Below, in pieces: positions 1 through 11,630 of a DNA stretch of 64,000 nt. Both the position numbers and the translations under genes were made by a program. The notes under the pieces are model-generated. The model searched no databases. It was not told the DNA's origin and saw nothing but the letters and a program-made list of their open reading frames with translations. Position 1 is the stretch's first letter, and each line of letters opens with the position of its first letter. The stretch covers positions 496,001 to 560,000 of the forward strand of contig WHUX01000002.1 of the NCBI GenBank assembly GCA_015179025.1, written 5' to 3'. The stretch is from Terfezia claveryi (lineage: Eukaryota; Ascomycota; Pezizomycetes; Pezizales; Pezizaceae).

Positions 1-727
1 CCATGGAGTTGAATTGTCTTTGGCCATGGCCCCTTGCTGCCCAATGGGACCTTGGTTTGAAGCGGTGGAAGCTGATTCTCAATGCAGTCTACATTCTGAC
101 TGTATAGACGCAATAGCCTCTCTTCCTTTGCTAGCGATGCAAGGAGATGGTGGAATGCAGTCGGAGTAGCCTTTTTTACCATAGAATCTAGGTTGCGAAC
201 CATGTCGTGGAAAGACGAAGTCAACTCATTGTCTCTGTAAACTGCCGCGTCAAATAATTCCTTTCCGGAGGTCTTTAATTTGTGATCTGTCCGTAGCGAG
301 GAAAATAGTCCGCCTGCACTCCGAAAATCTGGGACTGAGTTTTAGAAAGCGTTAGCCAGACCAGGCGCATCACCATTGACGTGCATGCAGGGTTTTGCTA
401 TGATTGGGCAGATGAGGGGAGGTTGCTTCATATTTGTGTGTACATACTCCCTGCTCCAACAGAAATTCCTGCGCCTGCAACAACCACAATTTTCTTCTTT
501 TTCCGAAAAACTTTGGCGAGAGCATCCAGGCTCCTCTGCTGCTCTTTAGAGGTGACTGGTCCTGAGAGAAGTTTCCGGAGATCGATCGTTTCGGGGGCTT
601 TTCGCGGTGCAGGCACCCGTGGGAGAGTAGAATCTCCAGCGACGTTTTCCGTCTTCTGCCTTTGGAGCGGGGACTCCGACGTGAAAGTTTCGACCTCCAT
701 TTTGCCGCTTTGGCTCCCGGCTTCCAT
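1..727 (-). CDS. NAD-dependent histone deacetylase, Hst3/Hst4-type sirtuin (5' part, runs off the window)
   Basis: Two exons are visible: 727-448, then after a GT-AG intron (447-335) 334 to the window edge, where the gene continues. Exon 1 gives a basic N-terminus and the Rossmann motif VVVAGAGISVGAG. The splice completes it as GAGI-PDFRSAGG, the sirtuin NAD-binding signature. Downstream come LFDAAVY and YSQNVDCIE, a variant of the TQNID motif. The -SGKELFDAAVYRDNE- stretch is typical of the Hst3/Hst4 class, which removes H3K56 acetyl marks; that assignment rests on family knowledge. The catalytic histidine and zinc cysteines lie outside the window. Start: the ATG at 727 is followed by an open frame into the conserved core. 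Class I (Sir2/Hst1) is less likely because of the residues after PDFRS. Confidence 0.88.
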
Positions 728-1124
728 ACCACGAGAGATCGAAGTGAAAGAAAGACTTCGATACGGTCGGGGTTTTATAGTTTGTGAGGGGCTTAGGGGG
801 AGTCCCTTATGATGTTGCTTAGGAGAAGCTGGGATGACAAGAGATGGGGGACTGACTTGTATTTGAAAGTGAAAGGGGGATAATAAGGGCGAGTGACCTT
901 ATTTAAGTTTTCACGTTACCTGGGCACTGAATATAATATTATGTCGAAAATCTGCTTCCTATTGATCTCTGCTTCCTTATTGTCGGTGTCTTCCCACTGT
1001 GAGCGGCTTTCGTCAGTCCCTGAATGTTCCACTGGCGACACTTTCCTTTTAATGTGTCCAGTTGTGCATTACATGTTGGAGAGAGAGCTGCTTATATTTT
1101 CTTCTTCTATTTCGCCAGGGCTGC

Positions 1125-1229
1125 GGGCTACGGGCTAGCTATGGGCTATGGGCTATGGGGCTATTTTGATATGCAGCCGGCACGGCGGGCAGGCGGGCAG
1201 GCGGGCAGCAGGTCGGGCGGGCAGGCGGG
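1125..1229. repeat. G-rich minisatellite (GGGCTA units, then GGGCAGGC units)
   Basis: GGGCTA with one- or two-base spacers recurs from 1125 to 1163. After about 20 bases, GGGCAGGC-type units run from 1184 to 1229. The second block has at least five GGG runs on the plus strand with loops of ten bases or fewer, which fits a G-quadruplex pattern. This is a sequence observation only; no function is shown. Confidence 0.8.
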
Positions 1230-2808
1230 AATAGGATGGATTGGCACGTTCTCTAAGGGAGGGAGGGGGTCCCTGATCCTCGGACTCGAGGGAGAGTCCG
1301 ACTGGCAGGATTAGATGCCGTTCAGGCGACTTACACACCTACGACATACATGATGATGATGATGACCTGGGGGACGTCCTTCTGCAGCAATGAGCTGTAA
1401 CCGGCCTGATGAGCTGTGTATTCTGCGAGGGCGGGGGCGACTGCCAGCTTTTCTCTCACATGCCCCACACGAGACTCATGAATGAAGCTTGGTTTCATCT
1501 CCGTAATGTTCATGTACTTTTATACACACAGACTACGGAGACAAAGCACGATGTCGTCCTTGAAGCTCTGGATCGAGGCTTAGTGGTGTATCGACACCCC
1601 CCTCCAGGATTCACGGACGCTAAGGGTGTCTCCCGCTGCCTCAATGGCCTGCTGGTAATTTTCCGTGCATGAAGTATAGTAGTAGCTGGCCGTGGCTGCC
1701 ATCAATCCATCAATCATCTAAGTAGCAGTTGCGCCGCTTTTATTCATGGTGCTTTGAGCTCATCAATCACAAAAATCCGCCATTTTGTTATTTACCTTTA
1801 ACCAAACCAGACACTATACATCTTACATAATAAATCACCAACCGGGACGTCCTCGGTTAGGTTTCTCACATGAATCGCATCTTTTGACTTATCAGAGCCT
1901 ACGTAGGATGATAAAGATTAAACCAAAAATCAAGAAAGCTAACTATTCCAAACTTTGGTACTTCGCATAGTTAGGTTCTTCCTTAGGGAGAACGCGCGAG
2001 CATGTTCGCACGAGCATGCTTGCATCTAGGTACCGTTGAAGCAAGCGCTACAATTGCCCCATACCAAGATTATTAATAATCTCAAGATGAGACTGCCACG
2101 GGTCTTTGTTCTCGGCTCGGAATCTTGCATGTCGATAATTCAACCCTGAAATTCGATACTTTCAAGTGGCCTGTTGGACCCAGTAATGTTTATTGCAATA
2201 TGGTAGCGGAAAAACATTCACAACTGAAGATAACTCTCACTGATGCCATGAACTGCTACTTGCGTATGACCTCGAGAATCAAAAGCAAGCTGTCGACCAG
2301 TAGTCAATTTTCTCCTTTATCCAGTCATATCACTTCTTGCCGGAATAGCCACCAGTCATCATTGTTCACTCGCTATTCAGGCTCCACTTAAGAAGTTTCA
2401 GTTCAGAGCTTGGAATCGCAATCAGAGCCTGATCTCTTACCGATCCCGACATATTGTTGTTTCTCTGTTGGGCTGCAAGTGAATACCAAGTCATATACAA
2501 AGTCATACTTTAGTGTATTTTGAGGCGAAGAAAGTAAGCCAGCTTTCGCATTTTTACCGCACGTGCTTCGGAGTAGCACACCTTATGATTATCTCTAGCA
2601 TGTTCCTAATGGTTGGTGACATGACACTGAACGAGGAGAATTCCTAGGAAGAGGAAAGAAGAAGTGATGCCAGTAGGCCGCACGGTAGGTCACTAGCAAC
2701 TCTGGTTTCAAGCTTTGGACTTCTTCGCAAGAAGTTCCATGAGCTGATATTTGATTGCAACTTGATTCCATATGTGACAGAGGAATATGAAGTATTATTA
2801 TTATCCAT

Positions 2809-2856
2809 GTCTGGCGGAATCAGTAGCCTTGCCCGCCTAGACTATGCCCGCCAGAC
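2809..2856. repeat. Short inverted repeat (GTCTGGCGG / CCGCCAGAC)
   Basis: GTCTGGCGG at 2809-2817 is matched by its complement at 2848-2856 around a loop of about 30 bases. It sits beside several further CCAGACTAGT copies, including a 12-base direct repeat GCCAGACTAGTA at 2888-2899 and 2916-2927. It is probably part of the same decayed repeat cluster as the 2951-2997 element. Confidence 0.6.
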
Positions 2857-2950
2857 TTAGCAGAAACCTTACTATGTACCAGACCAAGCCAGACTAGTAA
2901 CCAAGCCGAACTAGTGCCAGACTAGTACCAGAGCAGTCTCTAACTTAGCA

Positions 2951-2997
2951 ATATAGTCCTAGTCTGGTTTGCACAACACCCTCCACAGATATAGTCC
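2951..2997 (+). repeat. Small dispersed element with 9-bp flanking direct repeats (copy 1)
   Basis: ATATAGTCC occurs at 2951-2959 and again at 2989-2997. Between them lies a 29-base core that starts TAGTCTGGTTTGCACAAC. The same start is found at four other bracketed sites in this window. The flanking pair is the form expected of a target-site duplication. Confidence 0.6.
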
Positions 2998-3339
2998 ACT
3001 AGTCTCGAACCCGACCGCTCCTAGGGAGGATAGTCCACTAGTTTTGGCGGTACCTAAGTTAGTCTCATATATTACGCATTAATTGCTTGCATGAAGAACG
3101 CGCCGCGCGCGTCGCCCATGTCGATCACTCTTGACTCACGCGTTGCAGGCTCTTGCTTGCAATTTGTATTAAACTCTAGCTGTTGATATTGATATTTTGA
3201 TGACCCTAGCCATACTCAAGTAGTACTGGTGAAACTCAATCTCTAGAGTTTATATAATACAACGTAAAAGTTTAAGTATGCCACATAATAATAAAGAGCG
3301 TTTCCCGAGAGTCCTTCTTTCTACAAATCCTTCTCAGGT

Positions 3340-6300
3340 ATGAGTGAACCAGGCCCATCCCCGAAAACAACATTCCACTGCAGTATAAGCCCTCCAAACG
3401 ACAAGAAGGCTTTCTTCAGGCATTTATATTCACTTGAGGCAATTGCAGAGAAGGAGACTGGAAGTGCGGATTCCGACGATCCGATAACTGAGTTCCTGAG
3501 AGATTACCACAGGCGAAGGTACCGTCAACAAATATCGGAAAATCCCAACAGCCCACAACCAATTCCAAAACTGGATGAAAGTAGGGGGAGTACTTTATCT
3601 CGAAGAAAAACACGCCCACCTCCGTCGCCGCCCTCTCCAATGACTCCAAAACGAAGTAACCCTGCTGCAGCATCCTCTTCTGCTTCGAAAGCCCAACGTC
3701 ACATAAGTACTCCTAAGGCCAATGTCAAAGCTTCGGCATCCAAACCAAAAAAGGGCAAAAAGGAACCTAAAGTGGTTCTTGCGCCGGAATCGCAACAGCT
3801 ATTCAAGGGAATGACATTTTGTAAGGCTTTGATCATAACATAAACGGTGAAGATACCAACTAATTGAAAGCCCTTATTTTCAGATTTTGTACCCAATACA
3901 TTAACAAGCGGTGCACGAAGAATGCGAGTCAACAAAGCTATCGAGTATGGAGCAGTGTGCAGCAATGATTGGGCTAATGACGGTATGTTGCTACAGCTTG
4001 TTCAGGGTCTGCGACCTCAGCTCAGCTGTCTTGGCAGATCGACAAACTGACAGACAAACGATGCTAATACATCCTGGTGGCAATAGAAATCACACACATC
4101 ATTGCAGATCGTCATTTACAATACAAGAATGTTCTCAATATCCTTAAAGTTGCTGAAATCCCAGTGAGTACTTGTATACTTATTCATATAAAGTTTCTGG
4201 GATACTAATTTACCAACCCTACAGGATAACATAAAGGTAGTGAATGAACACTACCCTGGAGATTGTCTACACTATAGGCGGGTTTTAGATACCACACAGC
4301 CAATATATGAGGTGCCTGGAAAGCCAGTAGCTGCTAAAGAATTATCACCTATGGAGAAGGGTGGATCCGGCGAGAACCAGGAGGACAGGGAGTCATTTCA
4401 TTCGCTTCAAATTAAACCAGTAAAAGAAAAAGCTCAAGAAATTGGGGAAACACAAAGGAGGTACGAATTCTCAAAGGAGACATCCTGCTTAGATGTAGTT
4501 GATAGTCTGGTTGGTGTAGTCAAAATGCTCACTAGTGAAATGCAGTGTGGTTCCAGAGGTGCTATTTAAATCGACTAATGATGCCCCCAAGAAGGCACCT
4601 TCACCCGCTGTCACAGCTACCAAGTCAGCAAAGCGGCCCTATGAATCTGGAGAGAAACCCGAAGACCATGATATGAATGATGTTTTGAACGAGATAATCG
4701 AAGAGGCCAAGAAAGTTGCTGATCTAGTATGTGCTGCTCCTCTGAAAACTCCGTTCCCGATTAATAAAGTGAAACAATTAGCCTCTGGACGACGATGAGG
4801 ATGCCTTAGTGTCAGCTGAAGCCTCGGATAGCGAACGCTATAACTCCGATAGTGCAAGCAAGCGGAGGAAATTTACGAGAAAAATCGATCGTTCAGCTGG
4901 CTTTCAAGCGGCTTTCCAATGCATGTACAAACATGACGGGGAAGGGGAGCACCAGAACCCCAACGAGCGGACCATTCAAGTGGTAAGTACGAGTTTACGA
5001 GTGAAGACTACTCTCCGACTGACGTTTAAGTGTAGCTGTCAGAAATGCAGAAGTACTATGAGATGATTGGTGACCACTGGCGATCTCTAAGTTACAGAAA
5101 GGCAATTACCATCCTGAAAAAGCAAACGGCGAAAATAGTTTTTGCAGAGGAAGCCGTGAGGTAAAGAAGAAATGGCCCTTAAGCAATCATTGATTTTGAC
5201 TTGCCCGGACAGATTACCATGCATTGGGGAGCGTCTTGCACAAAAGATTGAAGAGATAGGTTTGTTTCTCTGCATAATTTGTGTGCTACTTACTGCTGAT
5301 AGAAGTATAGTCTTCACGAACCACCTTAAAAGGCTTGACTATGCAAAATTGGAGCCTGGAGATGCCCTATTGAAGTTATTCCTCGGAGTGTATGGGGCAG
5401 GGTATTGCCTTCCTTTCTAGTCTCTATAACAAAGCTAAACATATTTAGTACCACACAAGCCCAGCGTTGGATTGCAGCTGGCCATAAAAACCTAGAAGAC
5501 CTCTTACAGAAGGCCAAGCTCACTGAAAATCAGAAAATTGGAGTAGAGCATTACGATGTAAGCTACAATCACCACCTGATGGCCCCGTGTGCTACATCTT
5601 ATTGACGTTCCTATGTAGGATTTCAATACCCGGATCCCGCGTGAGGAAGTTCAGCGACATGGAGATGTAGTCATAAAGGCTGCACTGGAAATTGATTCAA
5701 AGCTTCAATTGGACATCATGGGTTCTTTCCGACGTGGAGCAAAGGATTGTGGAGACGTACGATTAGAATACCTCCGGTTTTTTTCTAGCTGCTAATTATT
5801 GATAGATTGATATAATCATCACCAAGCGTGGGGCAACAAATGTCGAACTGAAAGGTAATTATTTGTCGTTGGTATGTTGCGGGGGTAAGGCTTTCCACTA
5901 CTAACCAGTTAACAGGAATATTGGACGAACTAGTTAAGAGATTGTTCGCTATTGACTTCCTCCAATGGACGCTGGCAACAAGCCACAGGGATGATTCTGG
6001 ATCTAAATGGCACGGAGCTTCGAGGATCCAGCCTGGAGCACGCTGGAGAAGACTAGGTATGGTTCACAGACCCTGTTAACAAATATATTTCGATAATGGG
6101 TTAATTAACATATGAATAGACTTCTTACTTGTGCCTTGGAAGGAACGAGGAGCCGCTTTGATTTATTTTGTATGTCCCGCAAAATAACTAATTTCTATGA
6201 GCTAACATTCTGGAGACTGGAAATGATATCTTTAATAGGTCCTTGAGACTTCTGGCTTCTAAGAAGGTACGGTTGTTAAGCAAGGTGGTTGGTTCTAGCG

Positions 6301-6533
6301 TATAATTCTGACAGCAGGCAGGGGTACCGCCTCAATCAGCGGGGTCTGTACAAGGATGTTATGCGAGGCGCCAACAGAGTAAAGGTAACCGAAGGTACTT
6401 TGGTAGAGGGGGAAAGTGAAGAGGTAGGGGGTTCCTGGACTTGCTACCAGTTGTCGGGCTAACGGTATTGGCCCAGAAAATATTTGAGATTCTGGGAGTT
6501 CCTTATAGACCACCAGAACATCGTATCTGTTAG
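3340..6533 (+). CDS. POL4: Family X DNA polymerase (Pol4 / Pol lambda-like), BRCT plus polymerase domains, 17 exons
   Basis: Exons: 3340-3820, 3884-3982, 4087-4163, 4225-4460, 4546-4726, 4782-4982, 5036-5160, 5213-5259, 5311-5401, 5449-5557, 5619-5756, 5806-5854, 5916-6056, 6120-6169, 6216-6266, 6322-6423, 6477-6533. All phases agree and give 744 residues. A BRCT domain (about 155-240, with GMTFYFVP and AIEYGAVCSNDW) is followed by a low-complexity linker. Next come the 8-kDa helix-hairpin-helix part (PCIGERLAQKI), the fingers and the palm. GSFRRGAKDCGDIDIII carries the catalytic pair D595/D597, and RRLDFLL supplies the third aspartate (about 659). The C-terminus GVPYRPPEHRIC closes the thumb. 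The family does gap filling in base excision repair and end joining, in the nucleus. The fourth intron (GTACGA...TGCAG, 4461-4545) is the least certain junction. Confidence 0.93.
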
Positions 6534-7244
6534 ACCTTGAATAGCAGTCACAATCTCTAATGGCACCCTTAGATGGAGCTAGAATGTGTGGGCTGCTTCG
6601 TTGGCTTTGTACGGGTAAATAATGTATCTAAATATATGTTCGATATTCAAATTGTAAAACCTAGCCCTATATCTACCCGCTTTTAACTTCGGGGGTTAAA
6701 TCCAGTCTTATGCGCGAACTCAACGAAGGCCGGCGTCTTAAGCTTTGCGCCTCAATTATTTCCTGGCCTCGTTGGCCAGGGGTTATGAAGACAGATTCAG
6801 AACGGCACATACATACACCTACTTCGGATGATGCCTTGCCTGTTGACTATGCCAACATATTATATACTATATATTTGGATGTTGCCTGGATTAAGATGGA
6901 TATGATTGAGGTATGAGGCGCAGAACCATTGTAATACTCGTGAATATCATCATGCATGCAAATCTAACGGGCAAAGTTAGATCTAGAGGCTAATTTACCA
7001 GGTTGGGGAGCTATCTCTCCTAATCCGATCCGGCTGCATAATTCTCCGTCGAGCTCCCTCCCATAGAACCTGAACTGAACCTCAACTGAACCTGCATTCC
7101 GACTTCTGGACCTTGGCCGCCGACATTGTTTCAGCTTTTGAGTTCGGGCTTCAACACTCCGAATAGAGCACCAAGTAACACTATATAAACACGCGACCCT
7201 AAAGTAGCTGTCCATTTACAGCTCGGATCGCGGTTACGGTTACG
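6534..7244. other. Intergenic spacer between two plus-strand genes
   Basis: About 700 bases hold the 3' flank of the polymerase gene and the promoter of the IML2-like gene. I see no supported frame and no repeat. Confidence 0.5.
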
Positions 7245-9712
7245 ATGTTCAAAGGAGCGGCAGCGTGGCTTGGGAGCACGCTTGTTGGTGGGGCGAAAAA
7301 GAATCCATCAACTCAGTCGTTGACAGCTTTGGAGGAGCCGGCTGCTCGTATGTCCTGATAACGCTCCTCCGGGTGGACGGAGCCGATCTTATATGCTAAT
7401 CGGTTATTGAGTATAGTGGACCAAGCGTTGAGAGGTATTTTGAACCATGTAGAAGTAGAATTGCAACAGTGATATTGACATAATGGGCTACAGCAATGGC
7501 TCTCCTTATGAATGATGATGTTGTTGGAGCAGAGGCTGCATTGGAGGGCGGGCACTCAAGTTTTCATAAGGTCCCTTCGAAATTTCCTGTTTGCCAAGAG
7601 CAACATGTTAACACTTATACTCCGTGGATAGCTTGCCCAAGGTGTGATAGCCTTCCTTCGCGCTAGTTTGGGATTCGAACCCGAGATCATGAGGGAAGGC
7701 ACGTGTACCCTTGATTCTCCATTCCCACACCTATGGATCACGCTCTGACGAACATACAGCTTCCGAGCGACTTGCGGACGCCGAAGCTTCTGCGGACAGG
7801 GATAGAAGAAGGGCACAGAAAGAAAACCACCGGCACAGTAGCTATCCCCCGGGAACGGAGTTTGCCCTGTGCCATGCTGAAGCGCAATTGATGTCTGCGG
7901 TAGTGGGTGTGCTTTCAGAGTCTGTGGTGGACGCCATGAGGGCATTTTACAAGCTGAGGAGGGCATACCTGATGTTGGAAGAGATCCAGACAACTTCTCC
8001 CCATCAACCCGTGATGAAAGAGGACGGGGAGAAGACTAGTGATGATATGTCAGCCGATGCAGCAGGTGAAAAGTCTGCCTCATCTGACTTGGTTGGGGAC
8101 CAGCAGAAACTAAGGAGGGCCAGCATCGTAGACTCAATCAACATGGATACTATGCAGCCAATGGATGTATTCATTCATTCGGGGTCAAATATGTGCTTTG
8201 GGCTGTTATTGGTGATTTTGAGCCTTATTCCACCTAGCTTGGGGAGGTTATTATCAATCATTGGGTTCCGAGGAGGTGAGTTTCATGCGTGGCAACTCTC
8301 AAGCTTGTCGTGGATTTCATACTGATTTAATGAAGATAGAGAGAAGGGACTGTCAATGCTATGGGTTGCATCCAAGGCGGATAATGTTCATGGTGCCATA
8401 GCAACACTTGCTCTCCTCAACTTTTATGGTAACGCTATACAGTTCTGTGATATATTACCAGAGGAGGACGCAACAAGTGGGGTTGGTTACCCAACACAGA
8501 GATGTCATGATGTCCTGGCGACCATGAGGCAGAGATACCCTGAGAGTGCACTTTGGTTGCTGGAGGAAGCAAGAATGGAAGCTGTGAATGGTCATCTGAA
8601 TGCAGCTATCAATCTACTGAATGTCCCAACCAGTCCTCAAATGAGGTGAGTAAATTGAACGCTCCTTGAGCGTATCCAATACTTACTAAAAGTGATAGAC
8701 AAGTTGAGGCTTTGATGGTCTTTGAGAAGGCTATGTATGTTACTTTGAACCTGCTCTGCCATATGGTATAAGCTAACCTGAACTCAGAAATTGTATGTTC
8801 CTGCATAAATACCAGGATGTAGCTGATTCGTTCCTTAAGGTATGGACGCCTATCATCCGCATAAGCACCGAAACTCACAAATAGCAGTTGACGGAGCTCA
8901 ACTCTTGGTCACATGCGTTATACCATTACTTTGCCGCTGTAAGCTATGTGGAGCTATACCGAGAAAACCTTGAAAAAAATCCAGAAAAAGCTGTAAGTTT
9001 TTCTTGTGCAGGTACCAACTTCCTTTACTAAGACTGTTATTAGCGAATATATGTAAAGAAAGCCGAAAGCCTTCTTGAGGCAACTCCTTCCTTCATGGGA
9101 AAGAAGCGCTTCATGGCTCAATCTCTTCCGCTTGAGGTCTTTGCGGACCGGAAGATCAAGAAATGGCAGGCCCGGGCAAAACAAAGGGGTGTACCACTTG
9201 TAGACGGTGTTGGGGTTAGTCCTATGGAAGAGATGATGTATTTTTGGAACGGATACAAGAGGATGGACAACGATGACTTCGCAAAATCTCTCACAGCACT
9301 AGACTGGAGAAAGGACCAACTACGAGACGATGCTATTGATGAAAGAGCTATCCACTCGCTCCTTACCAGTGTAGTCTTGAGGAATATGGGAGAGTTGGAA
9401 GGTGCAAGGGAACATCTGCAGGAAGTGTTATCCATAGATAAGTTCCTTCTCAAGGGCGGTCTCAAGGATGACTGGACAGGTGAGTAGCAGAGGAGTCAAT
9501 CATACGTGAAATCCACTAACATTGTAATAGCGCCAACCGCTCATTACGAATGGGCTGTCGTCATCTGGCGAGAGTCAGGGCCAAAAGAAGCTGCCGATTG
9601 TAAGCTCTGGCTTCAAAAGGCGGCGAGCTGGGAAGCGTACGAGCTCGACACCCGAGTAGGGTTGAGGGTAACGACTGCATTGGATACAGTAAATAAATAC
9701 ACTGAAGCATAA
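7245..9712 (+). CDS. IML2: IML2-like mitochondrial/inclusion-body protein (TTC39 family)
   Basis: Exons: 7245-7347, 7417-7434, 7494-7570, 7632-7698, 7760-8275, 8336-8645, 8699-8734, 8788-8839, 8888-8992, 9044-9479, 9531-9712. They give 633 residues in frame. Diagnostic segments are ASERLADAEASA, PPGTEFALCHAEAQLMSAVV, the helical repeats around ESALWLLEEARMEA and the C-terminal MEEMMYFWNGYKRM. The family (yeast Iml2, animal TTC39) has TPR-like helices and is linked to clearing inclusion bodies through lipid droplets; that role is family knowledge. Oddities: exon 2 is only 18 bases, and the intron after exon 4 starts with GC (AAG|GCACGT) rather than GT. The GT two codons later would break the frame. 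Confidence 0.9.
7699..7759 (+). other. Probable GC-AG intron in the IML2-like gene
   Basis: Exon 4 ends GGGAAG and the intron begins GCACGT and ends ACAG. Only this split joins ...EIMRE to ASERLADAEAS in frame. GC-AG introns are a known minor class of U2 introns. Confidence 0.7.
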
Positions 9713-10002
9713 GTGCATTTGCGAGCGGGCATATTCCTGTCATACATGGACCGGAGTTTGCACAGCGGCTGATACCGGGATTTCTGCTAGGCGCTTTGGC
9801 GTTGATAGATTTGAGCCATTTTAGTGAAGGCAAGAGAGGTGTAGCATCAGTTGGTTTATTGCGTAGTTAGATATATATACGGTAGTATTTACATTTCTGA
9901 ATATTTTGTAGTTGGGGGGGAGGTTGCTTAACTCTCAATCACGTGGGAAGTGAAATTTAAGTAGTCCCGCAGACCTCTTGCGAACGAAAACGGCTTGCTA
10001 AA

Positions 10003-11111
10003 ATGAACATCCTCCCTGCGACCCGCCCACTTCAACCATTCATCACATGTTTCTTCTACCAGATACCACCGATAGCCTCGAGGACTGCGTTTCGTCGATT
10101 GAGCTTGAAAACATCTCCCTCCCCACCAGCACCGGCACCGGCACCGAAGAATGAGAAGCCTCTCAGAGGGCCTGAAGATGCGGATACGAAAGATAAAGAC
10201 TTTACGCCCATGAGGCTGTTTCGGCCGCTAGGGATGAACTATCCTCCACAGAAGGGAGAGAATTCGGGAGTAGACACTAGGACACCACAACAGAAGAGGG
10301 ATGACTTTGTGAATTGGGATAAGCATTTGGAAAAGCGGAAACGACTGTATGCTCTTCAATCCATTCGCTATGGCCTCTGGCTTGGAGATACAAAACCCGA
10401 TTTCTACGTGGTAGAAGCAACTCTAACCTAAAGATTAGGACATCTCGATTCAGAACCTCCTACTTCAATGACTTCAATACCATGACAAAAGAACACAAAG
10501 GCAAAACTTGGTTCGCCCCCAAAAAGATTTTCAAAGCCGAGAAATCCCTCTACTTCCCCAACCTCCAAGGCCGGACACTCGTGCCTCCCCGCAGAGCAAT
10601 TCGGGATACGACGGACATCCTCATCACCCCCTCTCCCGGCGTCATCAGTGTAGTTGCCGTATTCTCTAGTATGTGGGGCCAGAACCAAGTCGCAACGTTC
10701 ATGGACGACGTAGCTGTCGCCCGTGTGATTGAGGAGAATAAGGGAAAAGTCCAGAGGGTAGATGTCAATATTGAGGAGAATACATTGAAAGCTATGCTTA
10801 TCACCTTCTTCGTGCCAAGTCTCAGAAAGCAGATCCCGAAAGCTAGGCATGACAAGTATTTTATTGTTAGACAGGGTGTGACTGATGACATTAGGAGTCA
10901 CGTGGGATTGGTGAACGGGAGAGTAGGGTATGTTTATTTGGTGGACTCGCAGGGTCGGATAAGATGGGCTGCGAGTGGAGTTGCTACTGATGAGGAGAAG
11001 GAGGCACTAATGAAGGGGGTGAGGAGATTAGTGGATACCATTCGATCTGAGGAAGAGATTGGGACGAAGGAAGCAACTGCTATAAGCCCAGGTGCCAGTG
11101 CTATTGCATAA
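10003..11111 (+). CDS. ATP10: Mitochondrial ATPase assembly factor ATP10
   Basis: Exons 10003-10346 and 10439-11111 give 338 residues. The intron has donor GTATGC and a CTAAC branch just before ATTAG. The N-terminus is rich in R, S and T with no acidic residue for about 50 positions, as in a mitochondrial presequence. Family landmarks are PMRLFRPLGM, TSYFNDFNTM, ALYFPNLQG-like SLYFPNLQGRTL, VVAVFSSMWGQNQV and a C-terminal VDSQGRIRWAASG. Atp10 helps insert subunit 6 into the Fo sector of ATP synthase at the inner membrane. The reading frame can run past the true donor into an apparent alternative end at about 10431, which should be ignored. Confidence 0.93.
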
Positions 11112-11630
11112 CTTCATAGGGGCGGAGTGAGATTTACATATAGATTGTATAATAAAGAAGATGCCTTTGCTTGGTTAATTATTTAGGTACTGCTACTTCT
11201 CACAAGGTATCATCATACATCCCCACTTAGCCATATATCATACAATTAATTGTAATTAAAACCCCTTCCCAAGCGCCAATAATGATGAAAACGAAGCGAG
11301 AACAAGGCATATAGAACAATGGAAAACAATACAGTAATAAAACTATACACAACGGCAATATCGCTTTGGACAGCCCCTAGTCATTTGAAATAGCGCTGTT
11401 TTATGCAACTTGCTAGACAAAGAACTCAGTAAATTGGTCCTATTCCTGAACCACTGGGGTCCGATCTTATAGAACCAAATACCAAATTTTCAGATGTAGA
11501 TGCTCGTTTGCCATGCCCGGATGGCGTTCCAACGACACAGACCCGATAACTGTTTTGAGCTTCCGTTGAGATACTGCATTCCACATTCGGTCTGTTTGCC
11601 TCGCATGGCAAATTAACGGAATCCCCTGGT
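11112..11630. other. Intergenic spacer between convergent genes
   Basis: This is AT-rich 3' flank of ATP10 (+) and GOS1 (-). I see no supported gene. Confidence 0.5.

Larger units (their letters stand above)
728..3339. other. Intergenic spacer, 2.6 kb, repeat-bearing
   Basis: No open frame here has splice support or recognisable protein similarity. It holds a GGGCTA/GGGCAGGC minisatellite (1125-1229), a short ATG-rich tract near 1350 and a cluster of CCAGACTAGT/AGTCTGG repeats (2809-3060). The 5' flanks of two divergent genes, the sirtuin and the family X polymerase, share this space. Confidence 0.6.

Noticed and set aside
7664..7682. Sequence GGGATTCGAACCC, which on the minus strand looks like a tRNA T-loop (box B).
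   Set aside because: It lies inside a conserved exon of the IML2-like gene (LGFEPEIM), the fifth stem pair fails, and no acceptor stem or box A fits.
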